Program-made: the position numbers and the translations under genes
Source of the DNA: Pyrenopolyporus hunteri
Lineage: Eukaryota; Ascomycota; Sordariomycetes; Xylariales; Hypoxylaceae
Direction of reading: 5' to 3'
DNA: 64,000 nt
NCBI GenBank assembly: GCA_902806595.1
Contig: CADCXC010000047.1
Coordinates: forward strand, 1 to 64,000
Part shown: in pieces, positions 21,217 to 33,969 of the stretch
How positions within the stretch are numbered: the first letter of the stretch is position 1
Layout: every line of letters starts with the position of its first letter
Notes under the pieces: generated by a model
Database searches by the model: none
What the model was told of the DNA's origin: nothing
The model's input: the letters and a program-made list of their open reading frames with translations, nothing else

Positions 21217-24200
21217 ATGCCCAAAATGACGTCTCTTAGGACCCCTAGAGGTAGGTTAAGAGTCCCATATATTCCTTCCATCCTTTTTCTACGCCCTCTT
21301 CTCAAGGGGAGTCCCTGAGGATCCTCCCTGTGGCTACATATACCAGATATTTTCAAGTACTATATCCAGATATTGGCCTTGCCTATCAGAATTCCCTTGC
21401 TATATTTTACTTTAGACCATATTTACCACTATGCCTGCATGACATCGGTACGAGCTTGACTGACACATTCCGTACCTCAGATCTCCAATATTATGCCGCG
21501 AATTTCACATCAACGGACCCGAGAACCCATAGCAATGGGCTCCTTCGGGATATTCGAGAGGAAGGGTGGGTTTACACAAAGAAACGCTCATTTGATGAAT
21601 ATTTGGGGCCTTCGGACGATTCCTCATCCCCTCCAAGTAAACTTCGCCGTATTTCAACGGAACCCTCTGAATTCATACCGATGTCACTAGCGGGATACCC
21701 GGACGGACCATATACGCTCGACGGTTTTAATGCCGAACTCTCCAAGGAACTACCAAATGGTCTCGTCAATTTGGTATCGACGGGTAGACCGGATCCTTCT
21801 CCATTCTGGACGCATTCAGAACCCAACTATAACCTCGAGTATAACGCTGCAGAAAATACGGTATCGCCGATCGAAAGTAAGGACCAAGTAGCAGTGTTAC
21901 CCTACGACATGCGGCCCAGCGACGCCAATGGCGGCCACGGAGACCCCCTCGGGGCCCTACGGTATCCCCTGTATAAGCACCAACAAATAGCTCTGGAATG
22001 GATGAAGAGGAAAGAGCTAGATGACCGAAAAAGAGGTGGTATACTTGCCGACGATATGGGCCTTGGTAAGACGGTTTCGACGATTGCGTTGATGGTTAGT
22101 CGGAGGGACGAACCATTTCCGTGGACGAATATCCGGGTAAGTTCCACCTTAATTCTGTCTGGCTAGTAGGTACTAATGACTATAGACGAACCTCATCGTT
22201 GCCCCTTTATCTCTCCTGAAACAATGGGAGCGTGAAATCCAACAGAAGATTATCCCCGACCGCGAGTTGAGTGTATTCATCTACCACTCGAAAAAGGCAA
22301 GCTACGATACGTTGGCTGAGTACGACGTTGTCTTAACGACGTATGGAACGCTTACATCGGAAGCGAAGAAGTTAGAGAACTACATCAACTATACCGTTGG
22401 GGCAGGTAAGAAAGTTAGCGATGACTACTTATCCCAAATCTGCCCATTCCTGAGTCCCAGGAGCAATTTTTACCGAGTGATTCTCGACGAAGCCCAGTAC
22501 ATAAAGAATTACAAGAGTAAGGTCTCGATAGTGGTCAGCAAGTTGAACGCCAAATACCGCTGGTGCTTGACCGGCACGCCAATGCAGAATGAGGTGATGG
22601 ACCTAGCCGCTCTCGTACGCTTTCTTCAAATCAAGCCGTACCACGACCCCTATCTGTTTCGACGTGTAAGTTCCCCTTAAAATAATAAAAAGATACTGGC
22701 TAACCGTACTGTGTAGCGATTCAAATGCATCCAATCCAAGAGCAACAGGGACCCGTCAATACCGGAAGCAAGGAACGAGCTTCAAGATTTCCTCAGCGGC
22801 TTCATGCTTCGGCGAACCAAAAAGTCCAAGCTCGGAGGGAAGCCGATCGTGGAATTAAAGAAGAAGATCGAAGTAGTCGATCACGTTGTCTTTGACGAGG
22901 ATCAAAAGGAGTTTTACGATGCCCTGGAACAGCATTCCCGTGTGCAGTTCAGCAAGTATCTCAAAGGCGGGACTGTTGGAAAGCACTACGCCAAAGTTCT
23001 AGTACTCTTGCTTCGGCTACGTCAAGCTTGCTGCCATCCGCATCTCCACTTAACCGACCTGGAGCTCGCCGAACCGGACATTCAGGACGCGACCATCGAG
23101 CCAAAGGAATCCCTACCCCTAAGCCCAGAGCTTATAAGACGTATCAACGAGGCGGATATGTTCGAATGTTCTATTTGCCGTGAGCCCGTACCGGATCCTT
23201 GCATCGTATGTCCTTGTGGGGATTATGTTTGTCCGCTGTGTGTTGAATCGTTCAACAACATGCTCAAGGTGAAGAATATTTCTTTTGGAGATGATGCGGG
23301 AAGCGTCGTATGCCCTGTCTGTAGTAGAGAAGGGGAGTTCAGAATGATCGACTTCGACACATTCAAAAGAGTATACTCATCCGTGAAGGCCGAGGACGAA
23401 TACTACAACGACTCGGACGTGAGTGATACAGATGACGATTCCGCCTTTTCGTCATATAGTGATGATACTGATGATGTTGACGAGGATGGGAATTTGAAAG
23501 GCTTTGTTGTAAATGACGACGAATTCGGCCACAGCAACAGCAGGGCGGTCTATCCAAATTCCGGGCGCGAGCGCAAGCGCAAGAGGAAGTCCAAGTCCAA
23601 GTCGAACGCTTTCGTCAACCCGCACAAGTTTGCCAAGCTGCGCGCAAAAGCAATACAGAGCCAAAAGGCTCGCAAGAAATACATGAGCACTTTGCGCCAG
23701 GTCTGGATGCCGTCAGCCAAGGTGACCAAGTGCTGTGAGCTCATCTCGACCATACAAAGCACCACCGGGGAGAAGATCATTGTATTCTCCCAATGGACCA
23801 TTCTCCTTGACATCCTGGAGATCGCCATCACGGATCAGTTGAACCTGCGCGTCAGCCGTTACGACGGCACCATGACATCCGCCAAGCGCGACGACGCGCT
23901 CAACGAGTTCACAAACGACCCCGAGGTGAAGGTGATCCTGGTATCGCTCAAAGCGGGCAATGCGGGGCTCAACCTCACGGCGGCGTCGCAGGTCATCATC
24001 ATGGACCCGTTTTGGAACCCGTATGTCGAGAACCAGGCCGTCGACCGGGCCTACCGTATCGGCCAGCATCGCGACGTCACCGTCCATCGGATCCTCGTCG
24101 AAGGCACGGTGGAGGATCGTATCATGGCCACCCAAGATAAGAAGCGTAAGACAGTCAGGCTTGTGTTAAGCAGGGGGGGATCCGGGGAGGTAAGCGGACT

Positions 24201-24255
24201 CGACGTCAAGGATCTTGCGTTCCTCTTCGGCGTGGAATCTACGTCGGACGAGTAA
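21217..24255 (+). CDS. SNF2-family ATPase/helicase with internal RING (Rad5/Rad16-like)
   Basis: Core exons 21307-22136, 22186-22665 and 22717-24255 are firm. A first exon 21217-21250 (MPKMTSLRTPR, donor GTAGGT, acceptor CTCAAG) joins in phase and supplies an ATG, but it is tentative, as is the translated stretch to about residue 55. The model gives 960 residues. Snf2 motifs: I DDMGLGKT, II DEAQYIKN, III LTGTPMQN, V KAGNAGLNLTAASQV and VI DRAYRIGQHRDV, with FMLRRTK between lobes. A RING-like insert separates the lobes (CSICREP, CIVCPCGDYVCPLC, CPVC), as in Rad5, Rad16 and HLTF proteins that combine DNA translocation with ubiquitin ligation. The usual RING His after CG is replaced by Asp here. 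An acidic stretch and a KRKRKSKSKSK basic run (likely nuclear localisation) follow. Role: chromatin or DNA-damage processing in the nucleus (family inference). Confidence 0.9.
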
Positions 24256-24753
24256 AGGGTGCGACAAAGCTGTTTCTGATTACCCGTCCCGCTCCTTTAT
24301 CTATTTCGATGAAGTGTTTTTGGCTAGGGGGCAAGTGTGTTCTTCGTTATAATCTAGGTCCGTGAGATAGTTTATCGTATGCGTGGTTCTCGAGATGTGA
24401 GGTAACGCCACAATTTCAGTTCCATTAACGGCGTGTTCTCGTACAACGTGATTGGTATTAACCTTCAACTCCCTGACTTTGTGAGGTACTCTACCAGTTT
24501 TGTCAACGCCTAGATACCGTCCTGCAACAGGTATGCTGACGTAGTTTCCTTTGCGCGCCATCGCCGTAACGCGAAATCATACACGCGGTACAGATAGCAT
24601 AGCATCTTTTCCACTGTGATATAGTGGGGAATCGCGCATGGGTGCGTGGGCTGGGCTATTAGTGGCTTCTAATACGCCTCACTCTTCCGCCTATTGATTG
24701 TTTTTTTCGGGTGATATCGGATCGCCAATATCCGAAATTAGCACACCTCATTA
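24256..24753. other. intergenic between SNF2 gene and MITE
   Basis: This is the 3' flank of the SNF2 gene. A minus-strand frame of 86 codons (24301-24561) begins with ATG and has a fairly even amino-acid make-up, but no motif, no splice evidence and no recognised relative, so it is not called as a gene. Confidence 0.35.
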
Positions 24754-25433
24754 AGTCAGAAGGGGGGGTTGTTGACCCCTGGAGTGGTTGACCCCTAGTA
24801 AAAGGGGACCAATTAAAAAGCAGGGTTTTTACAGAGGGTCACTTATTTTTATTATATATTCGATGTAGCTTTTATTTTAGTCTTTTTTTATTTTGCGAAG
24901 CGATGAGAGCCAATCAAATTCGCAAGCTACACCCGTTTCGGCTAGTTCTATAACATCTAGGCCTTCTAATTGGTTGACTACCCCCAAAAATTCTGCTGAC
25001 GTCATGGAGGCTGCGTAAAAGCTTTTTCAAATCGAATCTAGGGAGCCAATCAAACGGCTCCTTTTTGAAAAGATAGGAAAGTTAATTAACTTAATTGCGC
25101 TATAATTAACTACCTAATTAGCGAAAGCCGAATAAGCGCGCTAAAGTTATTCCTGATCCGAATCTTTTTTTTGTCGGATTGAAGATATAATGCGCGCTAA
25201 GCTACAAATGGAGAAACGGTCTAACCCGGCTAGGATTAGTGAAAGTGTAGTAGTGGCGAATTTTGAAGATTTATGCTTAGAATGGCAATTAGAAAGCTTT
25301 CCGACCAATTAGAAGCTAGTAATTTATCTTAAACTTTCGAATGTACCGCGTTAAACCCAAAAGGGCTAAGCTCGCACAAATCTTACTAGGGGGGGTCAAC
25401 CACTCCAGGGGTCAACAACCCCCCCTTTTGACT
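24754..25433. mobile_element. 680-bp MITE with about 50-bp terminal inverted repeats and TA target duplication
   Basis: Both ends start AGTCA followed by a G-run and then TTGTTGACCCCTGGAGTGG, read inward on opposite strands. The inverted repeats extend about 50 bp to CTAGTAA with small differences in G-run length and one A/G change. The element is flanked directly by TA on both sides (24752-24753 and 25434-25435). TA duplication and AGT-type termini fit Tc1/mariner-type elements, including the Fot1/pogo group (from general knowledge). The interior is AT-rich and has no transposase frame, so it is non-autonomous. Confidence 0.88.
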
Positions 25434-26352
25434 TACCCCGTAACTCAATCAGTCCTGGCCAATTTTTCACCTTGAGTCTCCCAATGTACCCTGGCCCAAA
25501 TGCCCTGATTGAGCGAATACCGTTAGGTCTTCCTCGCTGTGACGAAAAGTTTCGTTTTCAAAAAGGCACTGGTACACGAGTATCACACTTTTCTCTACGG
25601 GCTGAATTATACAGTACCCAAATTAAAGCTCCTCAATTCTCACGTATATAACCTTAATCGCCCCCCCGAGTTGTAGGATCTAAGCGGCGCAAGTCGTGTC
25701 GACTTTGAGCCGTTCGTCGCATGGCTCCGTTGCGATGCACAGTACAGCTCTATACGTATTGGGAAAGGGGGCGGGAATCCTGGGAGTGTTCAATATGCAT
25801 TGCGCCCGCGGGGTTCGCCTTATAGTTCCGCAAATACTCCAGCGAGTATACCGTTGATACCTGTTGGGGGCCGATGCAGATTTGCGTGCTTATTCCGGGG
25901 CGTATTCCATTAAGACTTCGAGGCCCCCTGGCCGCGAAAGTTCCGAGATTCCCTATATGCCTATCTATTTCTTTTTTAAATATTCGGACAAGATCAACGA
26001 GAAGGCAGAGATGAGGGCGACCCCGTTGGGTACAATACCTCTCATCGTTGGCCAAATACCCTGGGAGCCACTGGCGGTTGAGGCTGCAGGCTAATTGGTC
26101 ACCCGATTTGTTGATAAAGCAGGCTACCCAGCCCGCGCAAGGCTCGCAAATGTTCGCCCGTTAATCTATAGCAAGCCATGCCGAATATCGAAATGGCTCC
26201 TTCATCAAAGACGATATTGACCTGCTTATCGTGAGGCTTTCCGGGATAACGCGGGAGGCTAAGATTCGGCAACGTGGATTGAACGTTGCGTATCGACCCT
26301 ATGACCCCACACGGGTCACTACAAATACCTATCTTCAGCGGTCCATCACAAG
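25434..26352. other. intergenic upstream of the NLR-like gene
   Basis: No gene is supported. Overlapping frames at 25750-26055 (-) and 25864-26094 (+) lie on top of each other and have no recognised motif. The right part should hold the promoter of the NACHT gene. Confidence 0.4.
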
Positions 26353-29300
26353 ATGGTAAGGCGTAAAATAAATATGATCGCTATTATAATACTGCGTTTG
26401 TTGCGTCATCTACTGACCATTTGTCTGTCTTCCTCAGTTCTTCAGAAAGCATCGCGCCGTCGGTTATGACTTACCTACGACCGGTGAGTCGAGCGGCCGC
26501 TCCTCGACGGCGGAGTCAACAGCAAAGTCGATAAACCCATTCCCTCGTCTGAGTCGTTTCGGGAAAAGTCACACCTTATCTGATGCCCGTGGAGTAGACG
26601 ATCCAAAGGGCCCGCTCGGCTTACACCTACTACACTCTCCGTCGGAGCCGCAGATCGACTTCATCTTCGTTCACGGCCTAGGGGGTGGCTCGAGGAAGAC
26701 ATGGAGCAAAACACCAGTGCTGTCCCATTATTGGCCGCAGGAATGGCTTCCAAAAGACCCCGCCTTTGAGAACGTACGGATTCACAGTTATGGATATGAC
26801 TCGGACTATCTGAAAGGCAAGGAAGACCACCTGAATATCCACCATTTCGGCAAGTCGCTCCTGGGGGAGATCAGCACGTCACCGCACTTTACGCATTCAC
26901 GAACACATATTGTGGCCATCGGACACAGCATGGGCGGTCTTGTCATAAAGAAGGCATACATTTTAGCCAAGCAAGACCCTGCATACAATAACCTGGCGAG
27001 CCGGTTTGCGGCTATCTTTTTCCTCGCCACGCCACATCGAGGGGCTGACTCGGCTAAGATGCTGAAGAACCTTCTTCGAGCCGTTTATAATAGGCCTTAC
27101 GTGGGTGACCTAGTACGGAACTCAAGTACTATTCAGGTAATCAACGACGAATTCCGCCATGTGTCAAAATCTCTTGAGCTTTGGTCATTCTACGAGACTC
27201 AGAATATGAAGCTATTCGGCTCACCTATAGTTGACGCCGAGTCCGCGGTTCTCGGGTATTCTGAAGAGAAGCAGATGCCGATGCATGCCAACCACCGTTC
27301 TATATGCAAGTTTGAGGATCAATCCGACAATAATTATATCATCCTACGAAACGCACTTGCCTCGACCGTGGACCGAATCCTCAAGGCAATTCCAGGCTTA
27401 GACGTAAAGGAAAGTCAGGATCAGATCAAAATCTTGAAGAAGTATATAGGACCATTGGAACATCTCGAGGATGATCTTTTCGGTCTAAATGAGACTCGTA
27501 TACCTGAATCGTGTCAATGGGTCGAGGCTAAAAACAGCTTCGCAGTATGGAAAGCTGGGAAGTCAACGAAGGACAGGATACTCTTGGTCCACGGTAAACC
27601 TGGGACCGGCAAATCCGTCCTTGCGGGTTACATTATTGAGACCATACAAGCATCCCGCCAACCCTGCAGCTACTTTTTCTTCAGGCACGGCGATCAATCC
27701 AAATCCAGTTTGGATGTCTGTCTCCGGTCGTTAGCTTTCCAGATGGCTGTCTCGGATAATGAAGCCCGAAAGGCTATTCTAAAGCTCCACGCCAACGATA
27801 CTCAAATCGACCGCGCTGACGTACGCACATTGTGGAGGGTCTTATTCCTATCCGGCATATTCGGGGCGAAGATAGTTCCGCATTACTGGGTTATTGACGC
27901 ATTGGATGAATGCACGAACTCATTGATATTACTCGATTCAATGCTTTTCAAAATGGACGAATCGATTCCATTAAGGATACTCATCACCAGCCGCGATTCG
28001 GCTAACCTAAACCAACGACTTTCGAGCCCTGGATCTAATACGATCCAAATCTTATCGGTCACGGTGGCGGATACATCCTCAGACATCAAGCGCTTAGTTG
28101 AAAGCAAGATTGAGACACTAGCTCTTGTAGGACGAGAGGACCGGTCATCGCTAACAGAGAAGATCTTGAGCAAATCCAAAGGATCCTTTCTATGGACGAT
28201 ATTGGTTCTGGAGGAGATTAATAGGTGCCATAGCAAGAAAGAGGTCGACAAAGTCCTCGAGGATGTCCCGAAAGATATGGAGTCCGTATACAAGCGAATC
28301 TTGGATCTCATGTCCCAAAGTACACGGGGTAAGCAACTAGCCAAGGCCACCCTCCTATGGACAGTTCATGCAGTTCGGCCATTGACGGTCAATGAGCTTA
28401 GTTATGCTTTAACCCTGGACATCCAAGACTCATTTCCGAGATTGGAAGATAGCATAACGGCATTGTGTGGGCAACTTGTGACTATAGACAAGCACGGAAG
28501 GATTCAAATGCTACACGAGACTGCGAGGGAGTTTTTCCTAGACGATGAACTTGATTCCGAATTTGCCATCGATAAAATGGCGGCGCACACGAGAATGGCC
28601 CAGGCATGCCTAACCTACCTCAGTGGGGATGAGATGAAGCCTCCACGTACCCATCGGCGTTCTTCGGCGGTGAAAAGGGCAGACTTTGCTAGTTACGCAT
28701 GCACTGCGTACGCGTACCATCTCTCCAAGGCAGATCCAAAATCTACAGACCTATTCCACATCGTGACCCAATTCTTGAAGTCGAACGTCCTCACCTGGAT
28801 CGAGGTGATTGCTAGTAGAGGGAACCTCACCGAACTCACCCGTGCCTCTGCATACCTCGAAATATATACACAAATGTGCTCCGTTGAACGATCGCCTCTG
28901 GATCCTCGTATTCAATCCCTCCAACAATGGGCAATAGATCTTGTCCGCATTGCCGCGAAATTCGCGACTGCCCTCAGCACATCTCCATCAGCTGTGTACT
29001 GGCTCATCCCTCCCTTCTGTCCTTCCGATTCCATGCTATATAACATCGCCGGCCAAAGTCAAAGACTCAGTGTCCTAGGGACCTTAGATAAGCAATGGGA
29101 TGACAGGATGTTATGTATCCATTTCCGTGAAGGTCAGCCAATCTCCGTGTGTTACGGGGACAAATACCTCGCCGTCGGTCTTATAACAGGAATTGTTACG
29201 TTTTACTCTACTATATCTTTTCAAAAATACACGGTCTTAAATCATGGCGAAGCCGTCAAGTTCATAAGGTTTGGGGGCGAGAATAACCTTGTAGCAACTT

Positions 29301-31288
29301 GTGGGAGCCGGAAGACAATGATTTGGGACATTGAAAGTGGCGAGGTGATATATAGCTTTGATAATCCACACTGGCCGCTTGATGTAGTCTTCGATGGGAC
29401 TCAAGTTCTAATTGCGGATCGTGGAAACGATTTGAGGTGCTGGGATCTAAGAAAAGCTACGAGGTTGGGAGAAGTGATACGATCGAACGATCTACAAGCG
29501 CCGACCAGCACACAATTCGACGGCCCTCTTCCTGTCACGTTCAGAATATCCGCCAGCCATAAAATCCTTGCCGCCGTATATACCTGGCAACCAATAAAGC
29601 TCTGGGATCTGGAGGAGAACTCATACATCGGTAGCTGTGGAAAGAGACTCTCCGATGGGAAAATAAGCACCCACGCCGTTGTCGACCTGACATTCAACCC
29701 TAGCCCAGATATTAGGTTACTCGCCGCGGCATATCTCGATGGCGATCTCGCTCTTATTGATCCATTTTCCAACCGACAACTGGAATGCTTCCGTGCAAAT
29801 TGTCAGACTCTTACCGCAAGCCCGAATGGTCGCCTCCTTGGGGCGAGTGTCGCAGGCGGTGTGATCAATGTCTATGAATTCCACACGTTGAAGCTGCTAT
29901 ATAGATTATCATCATCTGGGTCGTTCGCCGAAGAGATTAGTTTCTCCGGAGATAGTCTACGCCTAGCAGACATCCGCGGTTTTCAGTGCAACATTTGGGA
30001 ACCGACGGCCTTATTAAGAGATGGTTCGATCGACGGCGGCGGCAGAACTACCGAAGCGTCAACGGTGAAAGTTGTACCTCCGGAAGCTCAAAAGATTATT
30101 ACAATTCTAGTCCACCCTACCGCCGAAGTTGTCTTCTGCGGCAGAGAAGACGGAGCCGTCGTTCTGTATGCTAGCTTGACGGCAGAATACCTTATTACCC
30201 TTTATAATCACAAGTCGCCCGTATTCCTCCTCAAGTGGTGCGATAAGAGGAACGCCATCTTAAGCGCCGATGCCTCGAATAAGATTTTCCTGTATGAAGT
30301 GGAGAAATCGCCTACGGTGGGGTGGTTGGCTGGGGCAACGATGATCTTCCAGTCTAGGCTCGCGTCCGAGCTGGCAGTTGTCGATATCCTTTTAGACGGA
30401 GCGGCGGAAAAATCCATCGTGTCAACGCGAGACTCAGACCACCTCTTTATGTTAACGGAGGGCGGACACGAAATAAGCAGAGTTCACCAGTCAAGACCTC
30501 GCAAGTGGATTCTGCACCCAACGTCTTCGGCGCACATGATCTACGTTGATCGCTCCACAGCTCGTATCCACCGGTGGGCGGACTGGTCGGAATTCGAGAC
30601 TCTTTTCTGGTCCGTTGACATAGACACAGCATGGTTCATAAAATCGAGTACCTATTCAATAGGTGAGAAACGAAGAATTCTACTTGAGTTAGGAGGATGT
30701 GATGGCTCGATTAGAACCGGTGGCTTAATTGTGCTAAATGCGGATTGCTTTTCAAATGGTAACGGCAACAACGACTCCAAAAAAGAACCATCTTCGGGAG
30801 AATACTCGGCAGAGGAACCAGTCTTCGGCGAAGAGGCAAAGGCGGTAAAAACAGTACTGCGCGTCATCTCCCCATTAGGGCTCGGCCCCCGGGTAGCGAC
30901 CTTCGCACACAACGTCGCTCAGATTATCGGCGTTGACGACTCGGGGAGACTTGTGTTCCTCGACCATTCCTCCTGGGTCTGTTCGTGTGACCTCGAGGAG
31001 AGCGTACTCCAGGCTAATCCCGACGAACCATCGCCCTCGATCGAGTACGTTAGGCACTTCTTCGTTCCGTACGATCTGTATCCGGGAAGAGGGAACGCCG
31101 TCTGCGCCCTTATGCCAGAGGGCGTATTTCTCGCTCGGGGTGGCAACCTGATGCTTATTAGGGGCTATTCCGAGCACGCCGAGAGATTCAGCGTTCAATA
31201 TAGCGATCTCCGCGGCGCGGTGGGAGGATATCGAGGTACAGTACAGATACCGGTCGCCCGCGACGAAATACTCCAATTTAGCGGTTAG
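26353..31288 (+). CDS. NOD-like receptor type protein: alpha/beta hydrolase, NACHT and WD40-like repeats
   Basis: The main exon 26438-31288 has no in-frame ATG near its start. A preceding ATG at 26353-26355 followed at once by a donor (GTAAGG) and an 82-bp intron (acceptor TCCTCAG) gives MFFRKHRAVGYDL and 1617 residues. Residues about 70-260 form a serine-hydrolase-like domain (FIFVHGLGGGSRKTWSK, IGHSMGGL with nucleophile about S165, FLATPHRGAD). A NACHT NTPase follows, with Walker A HGKPGTGKS near 386-394 and Walker B YWVIDALDEC near 484. Residues about 880-1500 contain degenerate WD40-like blades (TMIWDIESG, LRCWDLRK, IKLWDLEEN). This architecture is typical of fungal STAND/NLR proteins, many of which act in non-self recognition or programmed cell death. 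The ligand and the hydrolase activity are unknown. The open frame is undamaged over 4.8 kb. Confidence 0.92.
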
Positions 31289-31953
31289 TCGCAATAGAAC
31301 ATCGGGTGTTAGAAGGTCCAACCCCAACCCCAGCACCATCGTCTATGTTTACCTGGTATACAGTTGTAGTAGCGGATATGATATGCGAATCATATAAGTT
31401 TGGGCCTTGCCACGAACTCTGGTGTGGAATACGATGTATGTGATTTATTGTAAATAGCGTCTGGAATAGGGTGTTGTATTTTAGAAATTTACGTGAATAC
31501 CTACCTAGGTAGGTACCCAGGTATATAAGCATAAGCACATACCAATAAGCGCACGCAAATCTCTAGAGATATATGAGAGCATAGAACTAAGGGAAGTGGT
31601 ACGGAGCCTCTCGTGAGCAATAGGAGTCTAATGGGACGGAATACGCACAGGTATCAATACCTACTGAGGTAGATAACCGTTGACTGTATTATTACGTGTG
31701 TAGAAAGCCACCCAACACCCACATTCTACATAATATAGCGGTGCAGCATCCAGGAGGTCACGCCACGTAACCTACGCTATACAGCATCCGATATCATAAA
31801 TTGGCCGAGTATAGCTGATCTGATCCTCTTATGAGAGAGGCAATTTCTTATCCTCTTCCTCGTCATCGTCGTCGTCACGAGCACCCGACCCAAACTCGAG
31901 ATCCGGTCAAACAAGCACGCCCCCTGATATTTACCAGGTATCGGGCTACCCCG
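31289..31953. other. convergent intergenic region
   Basis: The NLR-like gene and MED17 end towards each other here. A CCTACCTAGGTAGG copy lies at 31498-31523. No gene is seen. Confidence 0.4.
31498..31523. repeat. CCTACCTAGGTAGG palindromic repeat copy
   Basis: ATACCTACCTAGGTAGGTAC followed by a second partial unit (CCAGGTAT), located between convergent gene ends. Confidence 0.75.
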
Positions 31954-33969
31954 TCACTGCGGATCGCTCCGCATGACCTCGAGCACCGCGTCCACGATGC
32001 CCTTGCCCTCAGCGTCAGCGCGGTCCGCTCTCCACGTCCAGCGGCGGCTCGCCGCGGTCTTACCGGCCTGCCACTGCGCGTCGAGGGCTAGGACGAGCCG
32101 CCCATCCGTGTCTTCCGCGATGTCAACACGCACTTCTCTGTCATCGCGGTCTGCTACGCCGGGGCCGCGAACCGTCTCGATCCAGCGTATATCATCCCTA
32201 CCTAGCGCCTTAGAAGTCTCAGTGGCTAGCTTTTGCGTGAGGGCGTGTACCGTCGCGCGCTGCACGTAATAGATGGCTTCCCTCGCATTCGGATACGCCT
32301 GATCGGATGGTGGGTACAATACGGCCAGGGGGTTGGATGATGTTTCCTCCTTCTCCTGCTCACTAGCGGCTGCGTTTTTACCGCTCTCGCTACCGCTGTT
32401 TGAGGGGGTTAGAGAAATGCCGAAATGCATCTGAATAACCGGAACAACCATAATACGGGCTCGAGTAAATATCTTAGTCTCAGGAGTGACAGCCAACTCG
32501 AAAGTAGACTCGACGCGACCGAAGAGGTAGTTGATAAAGTTGAGCTCCGTCTTGGCGTTGTGGCGGCTTGAATTCCCTTGTAGGAGTGCAGGGGTGAGCG
32601 GTTGGACGGCGGATTTGCAGGTAGCGGTAGAGAGGCCAGCGCGTTTTAATGTAAATACTAAATCATCCAGGAAATCAGCCATCACCCTATAATCTTTAAA
32701 ATATTGGGTGTTCGCGATAATTGCGCGAAGGATGGCGTAGGGCTGGTGGACGCGGTTGGGTGGAGCCTGCGTCAAGGTGGTGCGCCTATGATAGTTTTGT
32801 CTATGTCCTTGGAAGAGAAGGAATTGCATGTAGACATAGTACGCCGTACATGAGCACTGGAAATCCGACATCATCTCGTTGGCGTTATCCGGCTCGCCTA
32901 GGTCCTCAAGCGTGAGGATGAGGTCCGTTTCTGGGTCCCGTTTCCAAGTAATGCTCGAGGAATCGGAGTAGACATCCGAAGAAAGGAGTGTGCGGGCTTC
33001 CCGGTTGATCTCATACCATAATTCCTGGTGGAAAGCGGTATTTCTGGCTTCGAGCACTCGGTCCTGTAGAGGTGCATCGTCGGGCGTCCGTCTTGGTAGA
33101 GGTGATTGGTCCACGACCATACCATTCTTCTTGAGGGTAGCACGAACCCTCTGCGAACCTCCGCCAACGCGGCCAAGATCTAAGCGAACGGACCCGTCAT
33201 CGTTACGCCTCAGAGGAGCGAGGCTGCTGTTCCTAAACTCGGGCGCGGATTCGGCGAAACCAAACCGAACTCCTAGTGTATGCGGTTCCTGGGGCATCGC
33301 ACAGACTGCCCAACCACTCTCGCTAACAGCCAAAACATCAGCCCAGTATTTAGTTTCCAGCTCGATTTCCTTTTCGAGCTTCTCGGCGGCCGCTACGACA
33401 GAATCCACCATGTTGTTGATCCCCATCAGCCTCCATCCCGTCGCGACAGCAAGGTCATCCTGCTTCCTCGACTCGGTTACGTTGGATTCGTTTAACTTAG
33501 AAGCTCCTAGGGTGCCAATACCGACTCGTTCTCTCAGGGTCGTTGATAGAGTGCTCAAGGCTTTCGGGTCTTGTTTGGTAAGTAGGAGAGAGACGAAGTC
33601 GAGGCTCAGCATCGCAGATTGGTGCGCAAATCTAAACGGACGTACATCAGTATACAAAAATCATCACCAATAGCTTTATTTTATTTCGAGCCATGCCTAC
33701 TCGATGTTCCTCAAGAATTCCTCTCGCGCAGCCGCAACGACCTTCGACTTAGCCGCGTCGGCATCTTCCTCTTCGTCTTCCTCTTCGTCTGAAGATCCCT
33801 CAACCCCGGCATGGCCATCGTCCTGGGCTGCAATCTCCTCGCGCAACTTGGCCTCGGTAACGTCACGAAAACCGCCCCGCTGAGTATTAATGCGCGCGAT
33901 GAACTCGCCAAGGTTCTTCGGTTTCTTGTCGCCTATGGGCCAGGGGCGCAGGGAGAAGGGCGAGGCCAT
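31954..33969 (-). CDS. MED17: Mediator of RNA polymerase II transcription subunit 17
   Basis: Two exons, 33701-33969 and 31954-33631, joined by a 69-bp intron (donor GTAGGC, acceptor TTTAG; the split codon GA|A gives Glu), yield 648 residues. The N-terminus MASPFSLRPWPIGDKK, then LGEFIARINTQRGGFRDV and an acidic run, then FAHQSAMLSLDFVSLLLTK, is characteristic of fungal Med17 (yeast Srb4), a head-module scaffold that links Mediator to RNA polymerase II in the nucleus. The middle (about 140-330) carries the WADVLAVSESGWAVC and LGVRFGFAESAPEF segments typical of the family. The downstream ORF begins MYTDVRPFRFAHQ if read without the intron, but its first residues are intronic. Length fits the family. 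The gene is essential in yeast. Confidence 0.93.

Noticed and set aside
24301..24561. Minus-strand 86-codon ORF with a fair composition
   Set aside because: No motif, no splice signals, no recognised relative, and it sits in the 3' flank of the SNF2 gene. A search of fungal proteomes would decide.
26353..26437. Alternative ATG at about 26302 as the NLR start
   Set aside because: Its frame ends one base out of phase at the donor site, so it would shift the main exon out of frame.
31973..33673. Plus-strand ORFs (98, 64, 227 codons) in this stretch
   Set aside because: Antisense shadows of MED17, which has clear family sequence on the minus strand.
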